A stretch of 64,000 nucleotides of DNA from contig JACCLO010000014.1 of assembly GCA_029448655.1 (NCBI GenBank), positions 434,001 to 498,000 of the forward strand. The letters are read 5' to 3'. The DNA comes from Wolfiporia cocos (taxonomy: Eukaryota > Basidiomycota > Agaricomycetes > Polyporales > Phaeolaceae). This document shows positions 11,038 to 23,300 of this stretch, one piece after another. The translations under genes and the position numbers were made by a program. The first letter of the stretch is position 1; the number at the start of each line of letters is the position of its first letter. The notes under the pieces were generated by a model, which saw nothing but the letters and a program-made list of their open reading frames with translations, was not told the DNA's origin and ran no database searches.

Positions 11038-14000
11038 ATGCCAGACATCTCCTCTTCCATCTTGCCTCCGCTGGACGGCTCGATCCACGTCTTTCCCGGG
11101 CTTGTCGACTTCCATGCGGAACACAATCCCAATTTGCCAATGTTCATCTTTCCCGCGACGGAGCCCTCGGGGATCTCTCAGGTGACATACAGGGAGTTTA
11201 GCGATGCCACCCACCGCATCGCGCACCTCGTCCGTCCCCTCTCCGGCGAACCCGCCATCGGCGACAACTCCGTCGTGGCCATCCTGAGCAACACCGACCA
11301 CGTCCTCTACCATGCCTTAGTAGCGGGCACCGCACGCGCGGGCCTCGTACCCTTCCCGATGGCCCAGCGCATCTCTGCACCGGCCATCGCGAACCTGCTC
11401 ACCCGTACAGCCTGCAACACGATCATCTCCCAGCCCGAGTACGCGTCGCTCCTCTCCGACGTGCGCTCCGTTCTCCCGTCGGGACACGCTCTCCGCGTGC
11501 TCGCCGTCCCCGCGCTCGCGGGCGTCTTCCCCGCCTTCTCCGCGTCCCCCTCCGCCGTAGCCCGCAAGCTCATCCCGTACCCCGCTCTGCGGCGCGCGCA
11601 GGCGGCGGATGCGCCCGCGCTCTATCTGCACTCCTCCGGCTCGACGGGGTTCCCGAAGCCGATCCCCCAGACGCACCGGACGCTGCTCCAGTGGTGCGCG
11701 ACGGACTCCCTGCGGCTGTCGCGCGCGCACGGCTACACGTGGGGCTCGCCCGCGCTCCCGCCGTTCCACACGCTCGGGCTCACCGGGCAGCTCCTCGTCG
11801 CGCTGATCAGCGGGCGGCCCTCGGCGCTCTTTGCGCCGCGCACGCACCGCGGCGAGGCGCTCGGCGTGCCGACGCCCGAGGGCACGCTCGAGGTCGTGCG
11901 GGCGGCAGGCGTGGACGTCCTGCTCTGCGTGCCGTCGTTCCTGGAGGTGCGCCCGCCCGCCCCTGCTGCTCTGCTGCTTTGATGACTGACGTGGTGCCAT
12001 GCTTTGCAGGCGTGGGCGCAGGACGAGGAGAGCGTCCGGTTCCTCGCGACGCTCCCAGCAGTGGTACGGCCCTCCCTCCGATCGCATCGAGTGGCGTGAT
12101 CGCTGATGCTAACGATAACGCGATTCTGCCTCCAGACGTACAGCGGCGGCCCCATCTCGCCGGCCACCGGCGACAAGCTCGTCGCCGCGGGCGTGCTCCT
12201 GTACCCCATCTACGGCGGCACGGAGTTCGGCGGCGCGACGCGCACGTTCCACCACACCAGGGCCAACGGTGCACACCAGGCGTCCGACCCCGCAGGAACG
12301 CGCGACTGGGAGTACGTCGAGTTCTCGGAACACGTGAGCCCGCGGCTCGTCCCGCAGGGCGACGGGACGTACGAGCTGTGGCTCATGGTGCGTGCGGCGT
12401 ATCGTGCGGAGAGCGGATGGTGCTCACTGGAACGTTGGCAGAATTGTGCGACGCACCAGCCGAGCGTGGAGAATCTGACGAATGGCGAGCGCGGGTATGC
12501 GACGTCAGACTTGTTCGCGCGCCACCCAACGAACGCGGCGCTGTGGAAGATGTGCGTATCGAGTCTGGCTCCATTCGTGTGTGGGCTGATCGGAGGTTAT
12601 AGCGTGGGACGGCTCGACGAGGTGATCGTCCTCAGTACCGGTGCGCCGCTGTCGCGTCCCTCGAGCATGTGCAGTGGAATCTAACTGCTTTGCTTTGTCG
12701 TATAGGCGAGAAGATCGTGCCGATCCAGCAGCAAGAGATCATCAGCGCACACCCCCTCGTGAACGCCGCAGTGATGTTCGGGCGGGGCCGCGAACACGTC
12801 GGGGTGCTCGTCGAGCCGCGGCCACCGCACACCGTGCCGCAAGGCGACGACCGCGCGCTCGCAGCGTTCCGGAACGCGATTTGGTTGGTCGCATGCCGCG
12901 TCGTTGATGTTTGTCTCGAAGGCTGATAAGTGTTCGTATGACCCAGGCCACAAGTCGAGCAGGCGAACGCGATCGCCCCGGCGTTCGGGCGCATCTTCAA
13001 GGAGATGATTCTCGTCGCAGACCCCGCGCGGCCGTTTCCCCGTGCAGCCAAGGGGACCGTCATCGTGAAGCAGACGCTCAAGGCGTACGAGGAGGACATA
13101 AATGCAGTGTATGTGTCTGATGCATATGGAGTGGGCGCCCGGCTTATAAAGGCGAATACAGATACTCGACGGTCGCAGGGAGCTCGGATGGGCAGGGCGT
13201 GTCGCCCCCTGCGGCGTGGACCGTGCCTGCTGTGCGCGAGTGGCTTGTGGAAACGGGTGCCTCGATCGGCGGGAAGGCGCCGGATGTGGATGAAGACCTC
13301 TTCCAGCAGGGTTACGACAGGTATTGTGCCCGACAATACAATGCCAGGATTGGGAGCTAACGTATGAATCAGCTTGAGCGCAACGTTCCTGCGGAACAGA
13401 ATCATCGGCGCGCTACGGGCCAGTGCGGACCCCGCCGCGAAGGCGGCAGCCAGGGACGTCCGGCCTAACTTCGTGTTCGCCCACCCGACCCTCGCGGCCC
13501 TCGCCTTCGCGATCGTCGGGCTGGTCAATCCAGATGCAGCATCCGGACCTACCTCCTCGCCCACCGAGCAGATCGAGGCGATGATCACAAAGTATGCCGC
13601 TGTGATACCCCGCCGTTCCGCTGGCGCGTCGGGGCAGCGCAATGGCGTGGACCCCAAGGCAGTGGTGCTCCTCACGGGCTCGACCGGCGTCCTTGGGTCC
13701 CACGTGCTGGCCCGCCTCCTGGCAGACGCGTCGGTCGCACGCGTGTACGCGCTGAACCGCGGGGAGTCCCTCCGCGCGCGTCAGCGAGACGCGTTCGACG
13801 CGGCGCAGTTGCCCGTCGACCTCCTCTCCAGCGACAAGCTCGTGTTGGTCAGCGGCAACATCACGCGCGAATCCGAGGACCTTGGCGTCGAGCAGAGCGT
13901 GTTGGCGGAGGTGCGTGGAGACAATGATTTGCGTTCTGTGCGCGTTTTGGATCGCAACTGACCGCGCATATTGCACGACGCAGATGCAGAGCACGGTGAC

Positions 14001-15043
14001 GCACGTCGTGCATAACGCATGGCGCGTCGACTTTGCGATCGCGCTGGCTTCATTTGAGCCGCATATTCGCGCGGCGGCGCGCCTTGTGGCGCTCTTCCCC
14101 AACGCGCGGTTCTTATTCATGTCGTCGATGTCGACCGCCCAGGGATGGAGCATTGCGGAGCGGGGCCGTGTCGTCCCAGAGGAGCCGCTCCACGAGCCCG
14201 CCCTTGCGGTGGGTACCGGCTATGGGATGTCGAAGTTCGTGGTGGAAGAGGTACGCTTCTACCTACCACATTGGAGGATCAACTTCATCAATGAGCTGTA
14301 TGATGTGACAGATCCTGTCCTGTGCCCGTGAGAGGGGCATAACCACAACGACACTCCGTGTCGGACAGATTAGCGGCTCCTCAAGCAATGGCGCGTGGAA
14401 CACGTCGGAATGGGTGCCGAGCCTCGTCAAGTCAAGTCGCGCACTTGGTTGTCTTCCCGACATGGATGGGGTGAGTGGACCATAGTCCCAAGCCTTCGTA
14501 CCTGATATTCACGATTTGGTTCTCCTTCTCAATCAGTTGGTATCTTGGCTCCCGATGGAGGCGGTTGCTCAGACCACGCTGGATGTTTTGAAATGCGCGA
14601 GTCCGCCTGCGCTTGTGAACGTGGTGCACCCGCACCCTGTGTCCGCCAAGGTCATCTTCGATGCGTTCAGCGAGGAGCTCGGATCGGCATCCGCGCCCTT
14701 AGCGCGAGTCTCGATGAGTGACTGGGTCGATCGCCTCGATGCTGCTTCCAAGGACGAGAAAAACCTGGCCATGGTGGTGAGTCGCATTCACAGTCTAGAA
14801 GCATCAGTCTGTTCATTTCCCGTATAGCCTGCCATACTACTGCTGGACTTCTTCCGAGGGATGGGCGCGTTGGCCAGCACAACCAATGCAGACGCGCATA
14901 AAGTTGAGATGGGCGGACTGCCGTTATACGACACGACAAAAGTTTGCTCCATCTCGGCCTCGATGCGGGATCTTACGTCTCTTGGCCCACAAGACGTACA
15001 CAAATGGATAGAATACTGGAGGAAAGGCTTCATCCGCAATTAA
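11038..15043 (+). CDS. NRPS-like adenylate-forming reductase (A-T-R), acid-to-aldehyde
   Basis: Thirteen exons join in frame to 1086 residues: 11038-11946, 12010-12063, 12136-12387, 12442-12551, 12603-12640, 12706-12883, 12947-13108, 13162-13320, 13373-13910, 13984-14250, 14333-14470, 14537-14776 and 14828-15043. Residues 1-560 are the adenylation domain, with LHSSGSTGFPKPI (ATP loop), IYGGTEFG and GRLDEVIVLSTGEK. A carrier domain follows with the phosphopantetheine Ser in LFQQGYDSLSATFLRNR, split by an intron at that Ser. The reductase domain has VVLLTGSTGVLGSHVL, HNAWRVDF, FMSSMST, the YxxxK pair in GYGMSKFV, and ends HKWIEYWRKG. Known members activate an aryl or short acid, load it on the carrier and release an aldehyde using NADPH. 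The length fits the family. No lesion is seen. The substrate cannot be read from sequence alone. Confidence 0.9.
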
Positions 15044-15961
15044 TCAATATAATAATCGCGATCATACATTCAGGTACCTAGTTTTGCGTTGTCTTATTTC
15101 TACATCCATGTCACCAGGGTTTGGACACTCTGAAATGCAATAATCAAATCTACGACAGCTGGAGCTCATTGTTGCAGTCCGCGCATTCGAGACAGTGAAA
15201 GATGTTCAAAGCTTGAGTCATTTAAGAGCTGGTCCTGGCGGTAGGTACCAGGACAACTTTATCAGCAAGCCATGCATATGACGATTCCATGCGCTGTCGG
15301 TGCTCGTCTGTAAGTGTGATCTCCAGCCAGGAAGTTTGTAGAACAGAACTCATGCTAAATACATAACATTGCACTGTTGAATAGCGGGACAGTCCTACAC
15401 AACGCTGTTCATTTCATGTAACTCGGGTAAAGCATATCTAATTTGCTACGGTCGCACCAGCTATGCTTGCGGCCATCGCAGACTATGCGTCCGCGTCAAA
15501 CTGCATGTGCGGGCACATCAGAATAATATTCAGTTCTCATTGGGATCACTAACTGGATTCATCGCCAAAAGGCTCGTATAACTTACCAAGTCAGGGCAGC
15601 TAGGTCTTCTATATGCCCCAGTTTCAGTTGCACCTTTAGTAACAATGACGATGCCCCGAGATCAGACACGTAAGTGCAAGCTTTTAGTTAGCCGGACGAT
15701 GACACGTTTTCGCTGATAGCATTTGCTCTGAGGTCTAAGGTCAATGATGCAGAATGTGGTGCTACCATTGTTGGAATGATCGAGCTTGCCATGACGAGAT
15801 GACGACTCGGCATTTTGATCAGGCTGAGCCATAGCTAGTAACGGAGCGCGCTAGCTTGCAATGAAACATACTGGTGCGAACGTGTGGCGCAGTAAATTTG
15901 TGTGGCCGACTTTACGCATTCGTGGATAGAGATAGTGATACGTACAGATGGCGTGAGTATT
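15044..15961. other. Gene-free spacer
   Basis: This AT-richer stretch follows the A-T-R gene. I find no open frame of useful length, no RNA gene and no clear repeat before the inverted-repeat element at 15962. Confidence 0.5.
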
Positions 15962-16784
15962 GCATACAGTCATCTATCGGTCAATGAGACAACCAAATAT
16001 TGTACTGCCTCGGACTTCGTGTAATGTTCACTGTGTGCCGATCGGACTATACCAGGGCATTAGGCCCAACTTCCTCTATAATCTGGCCTTGAGAGTTCCG
16101 TTATCGAAGTTCCTCTCCGGCCTGTGGAATTGAAACAATGGTCCAACATCCTTATCCGACGAAATATCACTCAATGAGACAGCGTCACGTCACGCCTAAT
16201 CTCATCAAACAGTGTTACTACATCTCTTCGTCCTCGTCACTGTTTTTCTCCTCATCATCTCCTTTCTAGCTCTCATCCGCGTCCTCCACATTAACCCTCT
16301 GCCATATCGGATGATTCACTAGGAAGTTCAGCACTTGTATGTAGAAGAGGCTTCAATGACAACTTGCAAAGCCGGCATGACGTATTCCATATGGAAGGTG
16401 TGATGTGACATCCGGCGCCTGATCAGACTAGCCTCTGCAACACCTCCGGTCCTCTTTTTTCGAAACTCGCGGTAAATTTCACTACAATGACATTATCATA
16501 TGAAAGCTATCCATCATATCATTTCGGTGACCCCCACCATTAGTATATTGCATCGGCTTTGCGGGACCGATCTCCCGAAATAAATTTCATTTTTAAGGGA
16601 CTGTTTGGTCTGTCAGAGAAACAATATCTGCTTCAAACTCTAGAAGCAGCTTCTTACAGTTCATACAATCTAATGTGCAAGAAGTCCGAGGCGGAAATGT
16701 GGAAGTGGAGAGCAGAATTCAATTAACAAGGCCGTTTGTCTCATTGAGTGATGGTGTCTCATTGACCGATAGATGACTGTATGC
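15962..16784. mobile_element. Non-coding element with 29-bp perfect terminal inverted repeats
   Basis: Positions 15962-15990 and 16756-16784 are exact reverse complements over 29 bp (left arm starts 'gcatacagtcatctatcgg'). Two further inverted pairs lie inside. 'gcctcggacttc' at 16007-16018 pairs with 16681-16692. 'cactcaatgagaca' near 16169-16182 pairs with 16737-16750. Together with the 823-bp length and lack of coding capacity, this is the look of a MITE-like, non-autonomous DNA transposon. I could not identify a clear target-site duplication, so the family is open. Confidence 0.6.
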
Positions 16785-16824
16785 TTATCAGGTTGATCGA
16801 GTCGGGAGAACTGGCCAACCTTGG

Positions 16825-18503
16825 CGGAAGGTTGTGGCAGGCGTCTATGTTGCATGTGACTTGCGGGGAACTTACAATATATTATATAACTTGCCAGTCG
16901 CCTACCCTGCCATCACGCTACTTTCCACGGCCTCGCACGTACTCTGCCAGACGAACAATCAGGTACGAAGATGCGCCGTACCGGACACACACGGTGAAAT
17001 GATTATTACATAGCTGACATGATCGTGTCATTGATGATCAGGTCATGTACACACGATAAGGCAACGGATCAACATGGTAGAATTCGCTAGCATTGGATGC
17101 ATTCCATGCGGAAGTTAACCGCCAGAGCTTTGCCTTCCATGACAACAAGGCAGCCTTTGTCAGCGGCGCGGGAAGCTTCTAGATGCAAAGCTTCGAGGCC
17201 TAGTGAGTCAGTTCTGCGCAGCCTTCCGTGTACAAATACCCGCAAGTGCATAGATAGCGTCGCCCATTCTTGACCTGCTACCACCATGGTGCCAACCAAG
17301 CCCACTAACGAGGAGATATTGGACATCGCCAGGGAGGCCATCTCAATATTCAACGAAAATGACTATGACTGCTGCCTCTTCGGCAGTGCCGCGTGCGCGC
17401 TGTATGGCATGGACCGCGACCCCAATGTAAGCATACTAATTCATAGTCTACTCTCGCACGCGGCTTTGCAACGATGTATACAGTACTGACGGTACTGTAC
17501 AGGACGTGGATATAATTGTGCTGACTGAGGACCATACGGAATGTCTCCAGCGTCTTCTCTGCAAAGAGAGCGCTAGTTTTTTCCTGGTGGAGTCTACCAA
17601 GCCTTGGGCAAGCTACAAGGTACTCTGGTATGAGCTTCCTTCGCTGAAAAGCGGACCTCAGCGCAAGTGTAAGGTCGATATCCTTACACCTGGGATAATG
17701 CACATCCCAAACATGCCTCCGCGGCGCATAAATCACCCGAAAGGGTTGCCCGCGCTGCCGATCCTCCCGTTGCTTCTCCTTAAGCTGCAGGGATGGAGCG
17801 ATCTCCGCCGGTCGTGCCGTAAAGACCTTCGGGCGAAAATTCCCGTAGACGAGGATGACATCACTGAGATGCTCATTATCGCGTGCCTCCGCGGAACCCG
17901 CCTAGGAAGTCAAAGCCTGGGATGGCTCCCCAAGGACTTTGTTGAAGCAGCCCAGAAGAGGGTGTATAGGTACGTGAATAAGTATCCTCAGTCAGCTCGG
18001 AAGTGGGAGAGACTAGGCTTTGCTGCATACCGGTGATGAGAGTTTACGTTGTTGCTTCGGTGGTGCGTATCGCCGCCTATTGATTGTGTTATTGAAGGAC
18101 CCTGATTGGTATGAGCTCATAGATATGTAACCTTGCGGGCTTGCCGTGTGTACGACATGAAGTGTTCCTACGTCCGAAGGTCTAAGCTCATTGTTATCTG
18201 ATACAAACACACCTCGTACGATGTTATCTGTAGATTCCTTTCGGTATTAAGCTTAACGCTGCAAACAAGTAAGAGTAGTGTGCAGGCTTACAAGTGGGCC
18301 AATATAGCAAGCAACGTGGGATATTCCGGCTCGAAGCAGACAACGAGCGTACGTAGTCTCGATCAGACGCTCTCAGCGATGTGGCTGCGCCACGAACGGA
18401 GATTAAAAAGCCGAAGACTACAACCAACCGAAGCGTCCATATTGATCTGCCATTGATGTTCCCGTCTTCGTTAAATTATCACCGACAGGGACTGCGACAT
18501 CGT
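16825..18503. repeat. Tandem duplication unit carrying the nucleotidyltransferase-like gene (copy 1)
   Basis: The promoter-side sequence starting 'ggcggaaggttgtggcaggc' occurs near 16825 and again near 18504. It is followed in both by the 'ttccacggcctcgcacgtac' stretch and by a purine-rich leader just before the ATG. Both coding regions and both 3' flanks (for example 'atctgatacaaacacacctc' near 18197 and 19873) also match. The unit is about 1.68 kb and includes promoter, gene and 3' end. Confidence 0.7.
17286..18036 (+). CDS. Nucleotidyltransferase-fold protein, copy 1
   Basis: Exons 17286-17426 and 17503-18036 give 224 residues. The first half carries the hallmark of the polymerase-beta-like nucleotidyltransferase superfamily: CCLFGSAACALYG (the G-S loop), then DVDIIVLT (paired acidic residues) after the intron, and a third acidic site in KVDILTPG. 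The C-terminal half is helical and basic (LLLLKLQGWSD, YRYVNKYPQSARKW). The fold suggests transfer of a nucleotide to a protein, RNA or small molecule, or an inactive relative, but the three acidic positions are all kept. Proteins of this kind are common in Agaricomycetes and, to my knowledge, uncharacterised. The start is the first ATG (MVPTKPTNEE), 24 nt after a conserved leader shared with copy 2. No partner gene is evident. Confidence 0.7.
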
Positions 18504-18879
18504 GGCGGAAGGTTGTGGCAGGCACATAACAGGTAAGCGTGGCCGGTTGGACTGGTTTGGACAAGGGATACTGAACTTGATTTCCCAGTCGACTGTTCCG
18601 CCACTGCGCTATTTTCCACGGCCTCGCACGTACTCTGCCGGACGAACAATCGGTTACGGAGGTACGCCGTCTCAGACACGGTGAAATGATTATCCCATCA
18701 CATGGCTGTATGGCCGTGACAGTGAGCAATGGATCGAATTTCAAAGTGGTAGTACCAGATCAATTCCGCAGCATTGTATCGCATCCAATGTCGGGAGTTA
18801 ACCAGAATTGTACCTTCCATGACAACAAAGCAGCCTTTGTCAGCGCGGGAAGCTTCTAGATGCAAAGCCTCGAGGCCTT

Positions 18880-18900
18880 GATCTTCTGCGTATATATACC
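18880..18900 (+). promoter_or_regulatory. TATA-like box of nucleotidyltransferase copy 2
   Basis: 'gtatatataccc' lies about 55 nt before the ATG at 18946. Copy 1 has the weaker 'acaaatacccgc' at the matching place, so the two copies may differ in promoter strength. Confidence 0.45.
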
Positions 18901-18945
18901 CGCGGGCCCACAAACAACGCCGTCCACTCTTGACCTGCTACCGCC

Positions 18946-19707
18946 ATGGTGCCAATCAACCCCACTAACGAGGAGATGTTGGACATCGCTAGGGAGACCA
19001 TCTCGATATTCAGCGAATATGGCTATGAGTGCTGCCTCTTTGGCAGTTTAGCGTGCGTGCTATACGGCGTGGACCGCAAAGCAAATGTAAGTGTACCCAT
19101 CCATACCTACTCTCGCACGCGGCTGTGCAATGATGTATACAGTTCTGATGGTAATTTACAGGATGTGGATCTCATAATTCTAATCAAGGAAGATCCGGAA
19201 AACCTCAAGCAGCGCGTCGTTGACGAGTACCCAAGCCGCTATTCTCTCAAACCACCCGAGAATCAGAATCCAAAGAAGCCCTTTCAGAAGCTCTACTACA
19301 CACTTCCTTCGTCACGACCCGGACGAGAGCGCGTATGCAAGGTCGATATCCTTGTACCTGGGATAATGCGCATCCCAAAGATACCTCCGCAGTGCATAAA
19401 GCAGAAGAGTGGGTTTCCCATCCTGCAAGTCCTCCCGCTGCTTCTCTTGAAGCTGCAAGGATGGAGTGATCGCCGACGGTTGCGCCGCACAGACTTTCGG
19501 AGGAAAAAAATTCCCAAAGACGTGATCGACATCACTGGGTTGCTCGAGATCGCGTGCGACCTCGGAACCCACTTAAGGAGTCAAAGCCTGCAGTGGCTCC
19601 CGAAGAAAAACGTTGAAGCAGCTCAGAACCGGGTGTATAGGTATGTGAAGAATCATCCTGAGTCAGCCCAGAAATGGGAGAGACTAGGCTTCGATGCACA
19701 CCGGTGA
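18946..19707 (+). CDS. Nucleotidyltransferase-fold protein, copy 2
   Basis: Exons 18946-19086 and 19162-19707 give 228 residues. The 75-nt intron keeps the frame open, but its borders (gtaagt ... ttacag) match the intron of copy 1 exactly in place. It has the same motifs: CCLFGSLACVLYG, DVDLIILI and KVDILVPG, then LLLLKLQGWSD and a basic C-terminal helix (RYVKNHPESAQKW). It is the tandem paralogue of the gene at 17286, close in sequence but with an insert of a few residues in the middle (QNPKKPF region). It is probably an active-site-intact nucleotidyltransferase of unknown substrate. Confidence 0.7.
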   Translation: MVPINPTNEEMLDIARETISIFSEYGYECCLFGSLACVLYGVDRKANVSVPIHTYSRTRLCNDVYSSDGNLQDVDLIILIKEDPENLKQRVVDEYPSRYSLKPPENQNPKKPFQKLYYTLPSSRPGRERVCKVDILVPGIMRIPKIPPQCIKQKSGFPILQVLPLLLLKLQGWSDRRRLRRTDFRRKKIPKDVIDITGLLEIACDLGTHLRSQSLQWLPKKNVEAAQNRVYRYVKNHPESAQKWERLGFDAHR

Positions 19708-20326
19708 TGAGAGTTTGCGTCTGTGGTGCGTGCCGCCGCCTATGGTATGACTCTGTTACTAAAGGATCCTGATTGCTGTAAGCTCTTAGATATGTAGTTT
19801 GTGGACTCGTCGTATGTATAACATGAGGTCTCAAGCGCGTGTATCAACATTGTAAGGTCTATGCTCATCGTTATCTGATACAAACACACCTCGTACGATG
19901 CTACAGTTCGGTACTACAATGAGCGTAAAGCGGTTATAATATGATTTCATTTGTTGCGAACACAGTGCCTCCGGGCGTGAACTTACCACAAATAGTCACA
20001 AATACGCGCCACAGTACGTGTGCTGCGATCGCGCGCGATCGACTCGAACGCGTCGTTGTCGTTGAGCCTCGTTGCAAACTCGAATCATCCAGCTTCATTT
20101 CACCAACTCATCGCACTTACGACGGCCGGGCACTAAATTCTAACGACGCTTTGGATTCCGTGATACGCGTCAGAGAACTAGCAATCCTGTCCAAATCACA
20201 CTTAGCTGTGAAGACGTGTAAGATGATCCACTTAAGTCAATGGATTAGACCTGAATTGTCATCTTATGCTGCTGTCAGTGATTGGCACAACGACGTCGGC
20301 CTCTGATTGACCTCTACAACAGAAAT
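19708..20326. other. Spacer upstream of the GH5 gene
   Basis: The first 200 bp repeat the 3' flank of nucleotidyltransferase copy 1. A perfect 16-bp palindrome (cgatcgcgcgcgatcg) is at 20026-20041. No gene is supported. The open frame 19941-20306 has no recognisable motif. Confidence 0.45.
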
Positions 20327-23300
20327 ATGGACCTTTCCTCTTCGAGTATAGCCACCAGGTCTCGCGCCGAGTCGGAGGCCTCATTCATCATGGTCGGCTC
20401 TGAGCAGTCCCCAAACCTTGGAGCCAGCACATGGCAGGAACTGGAGCGGCCAGGCCGTGTGGAAAGCGGTGACGATGTTGAGACGTCGGAGGCAGTGCGC
20501 GAGCAGCCCGTAAGTGGCTCTGACATAGTATAATGACCGCCACGAGCTAATCGAGATCGTCGGTATGTCAATACATACATCTCAGTCTACCACTGCACCT
20601 GCTGTCCAGCACCTCGTTGCACATCGCATACCACCTCAACGGCACACGTTTGCGCACGCTTGGTCGGGTACTGGTGATGGTGACAAAATCACCATTCATG
20701 GCCGCCACTTCGTTGACTCGCACGGGCGTGTTTGCCACCTACGAGGTGTCAATCTCTCTGGGAACTGCAAAACGTACGTTTCTCTCACGACACTACCTCG
20801 CTCACGGACTACGGTCGGCCAGACGTATCAGGTCAACTTTTCGCATTTTGCAATTTTGCTTTTGACAGTTTGCCTTCGACATGGTCCCTTCTCGCCCCTC
20901 GGCCGTATTGACCGACGTATTGACGCTTGTTGCGTCACAAGTTGGTGCCTCGCAGCTGCTGGTTCAGGCAACCCTAGATGTGTCGCACAGGTACAGAGGC
21001 TCATGTCGAGGATCTCATACCTTTTTTCCTGAGACTCGGTACCTGCGCCACACGGCTACAGGCGGTCAAAGCAGCGGCTGCGCGGCGCCGATTAGTGGCA
21101 CAGCTCTCGTCAATACATGCGATTTGACGGACAAGCGAGAAGGGGCTGTAGAGAGCGCAAAGTGTTAAGTGCGAAAGTGCAAATTGCAAAACGTTGACCT
21201 GATACGTCTGGCCAACGGTAACGAGTGCATGAAGCCCCTCAAAATAATCTAAGAGCGTTGAGCAATTCGCACGCGAAGGCGTCGAACGCCGTACCAAGAC
21301 TTTGAATCAGTGACTTCATGAAGCTACGCCAGAATGCGAGATCTGACTATATATCACTTCATCGCGGATTACCCGCGTGGCGAACGCTCACACGGGATAA
21401 CCGTCGCTTCGCGTGCCTAATTTCATGCATCGACTCGACGTATTCATCACTGAATCTCGTCATTACGTGAACCCCACTAGCATCTTGTTGCGGCTTGTCC
21501 GTTCGTATTGTTCGAAATACTAAACCCCATCCAGGCCGACCAACCACGACCACGACACCTTCCCGGCGAACCACGATGCTGTCACCTTCGTCGGACGTCC
21601 GTTCCCTCTTGAAGAGGCTCCCGAACACTTCGCCAGACTCCGAAGATGGGGCTTGACATTCAGTGCGTCACCCAGCATCCCTTGACGTCTACTCGGGACA
21701 TTCACACCGCGCTAGTCAGATTCCTGGTCACCTGGGAAGCAGTCGAGCATGCCGGACCGTGAGTAGACCTCCTTATCGTCACTCTTGTCGTCCAATACGT
21801 CCGCACACAGGGGCATATACGACTATGAATACCTCGATTACGTCCGTGCACTCCTCTCGCTCCTCCCGCAGTTTGGGCTCTGCGCGTTCGTCGTGATGCA
21901 CCAGGACGTCTGGTCGCGCTACTCGGGCGGCTCGGGCGCACCCGCGTGGACGCTCGAGGCGGTCGGCTTCGACCTGCATGGGCTCGAGGAGCCGGGCGCG
22001 GCGTGGCTCAAGGGCGTCCGCGGCGGCGGGCACACCGAGGACGAGCGTGGGCTCTGGCCGTGCGGGTACCAGAAGCTCGCCGCGGCGACCATGGCGTGAG
22101 TGTGTGGTGTGCTGCGCTCTGTGGTGGGCGCTGATGATGCACGAAGGACGTGCTTTTGGGCGGGGAACACGTTCGCGCCAAAGCTGCAGGTGGAACGTGG
22201 CGGTACGATGACGGGTATCGAGACATTCCTGCAAGAGGCGTTCTTGAATATGTGGGAAGTGGTCGCGAAGGCGGTTGGTGATCTGGAGGGTGTCGTTGGC
22301 TTCGAGGTAGGGAGGTGACGCGGTTTCTTGAGCCCGATTCTGAGCTCTTCTCCAAGATGATAAATGAGCCTCACCGCGGATACGTCGAGCTGAAGTCAAT
22401 GAACGCATTTGATTACAACACTGATCTCCATTTGGGACATGTCCGTGAGTACACTGTCCATTGAATAACGTGTATGATACTGACTCCTCATGGCGGCTAG
22501 CGACTGCGTTTCAGTCATTCATGCTCGGTGCGGGGCATCCGACAGAAGTGGGCTTCTGGACGCGCTGGTTCCCGGTGCCTACGCGCCTTACGTCGAAAAA
22601 CGTGCTTAACACTGCCCGTCAAAAAGCGTGGCGAGAGGACGGACCCACACAAGGACAATGTCTTTGGGAGATGCACGGAGTATGGGGTTGGGACATAAAG
22701 AAAGATGAGGGTGTCGTGCTCCGCGAGAGCTACTTCACCAAACGCCCTATGACGGGCCAGAAGGTGAGCTCCAAACCAGCTGGCGAGGTGGGAGAGTGCT
22801 GATAATACGAGCATTGGTACGCATAGGTTGACTGGTATGTGGACTACTATTTCCCGTTCGCCAAGCGGTGGGCAGATCGTGTGCAGAGCGTAACGAGCGC
22901 AGATAAATTGGTTTTGTTGGAGCCAATCCCTAACGAAGTCAGTATTCAACAAGTGATTCTTTTTGACTACGCGCTAAAATGACGTGGCAGTTCTGCCCTG
23001 ATTCATGGACTCCTGAGATTCAGCCGTCGAACATGGTATACGCTCCACATTGGTGCGTGACGACGGAATATCATCGATTACATGTTGCGCTGAAGATATC
23101 ACGCGGAGCAGGTATGACCTGAACACGCTGTTCACCAAAACGTATTCCGACTTCACTGCGAATGTGCAAGGACTGTCGAGGGTTAGTCTTCGGCAGGCAT
23201 TTCGTGAACAACTGCCGCTGACTGCGTCTTCCAGGGTATGTTCCTGCTGAAGGCCTTATATTGGGGCCATCAGGGTGCTCGAGACAACTTTGCGCTCCAG

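Noticed and set aside
11317..12274. Several long minus-strand and frame-shifted frames over the adenylation domain
   Set aside because: Low-complexity Arg/Ala/Gly content typical of shadows in GC-rich coding DNA. The plus-strand exons explain the region fully.
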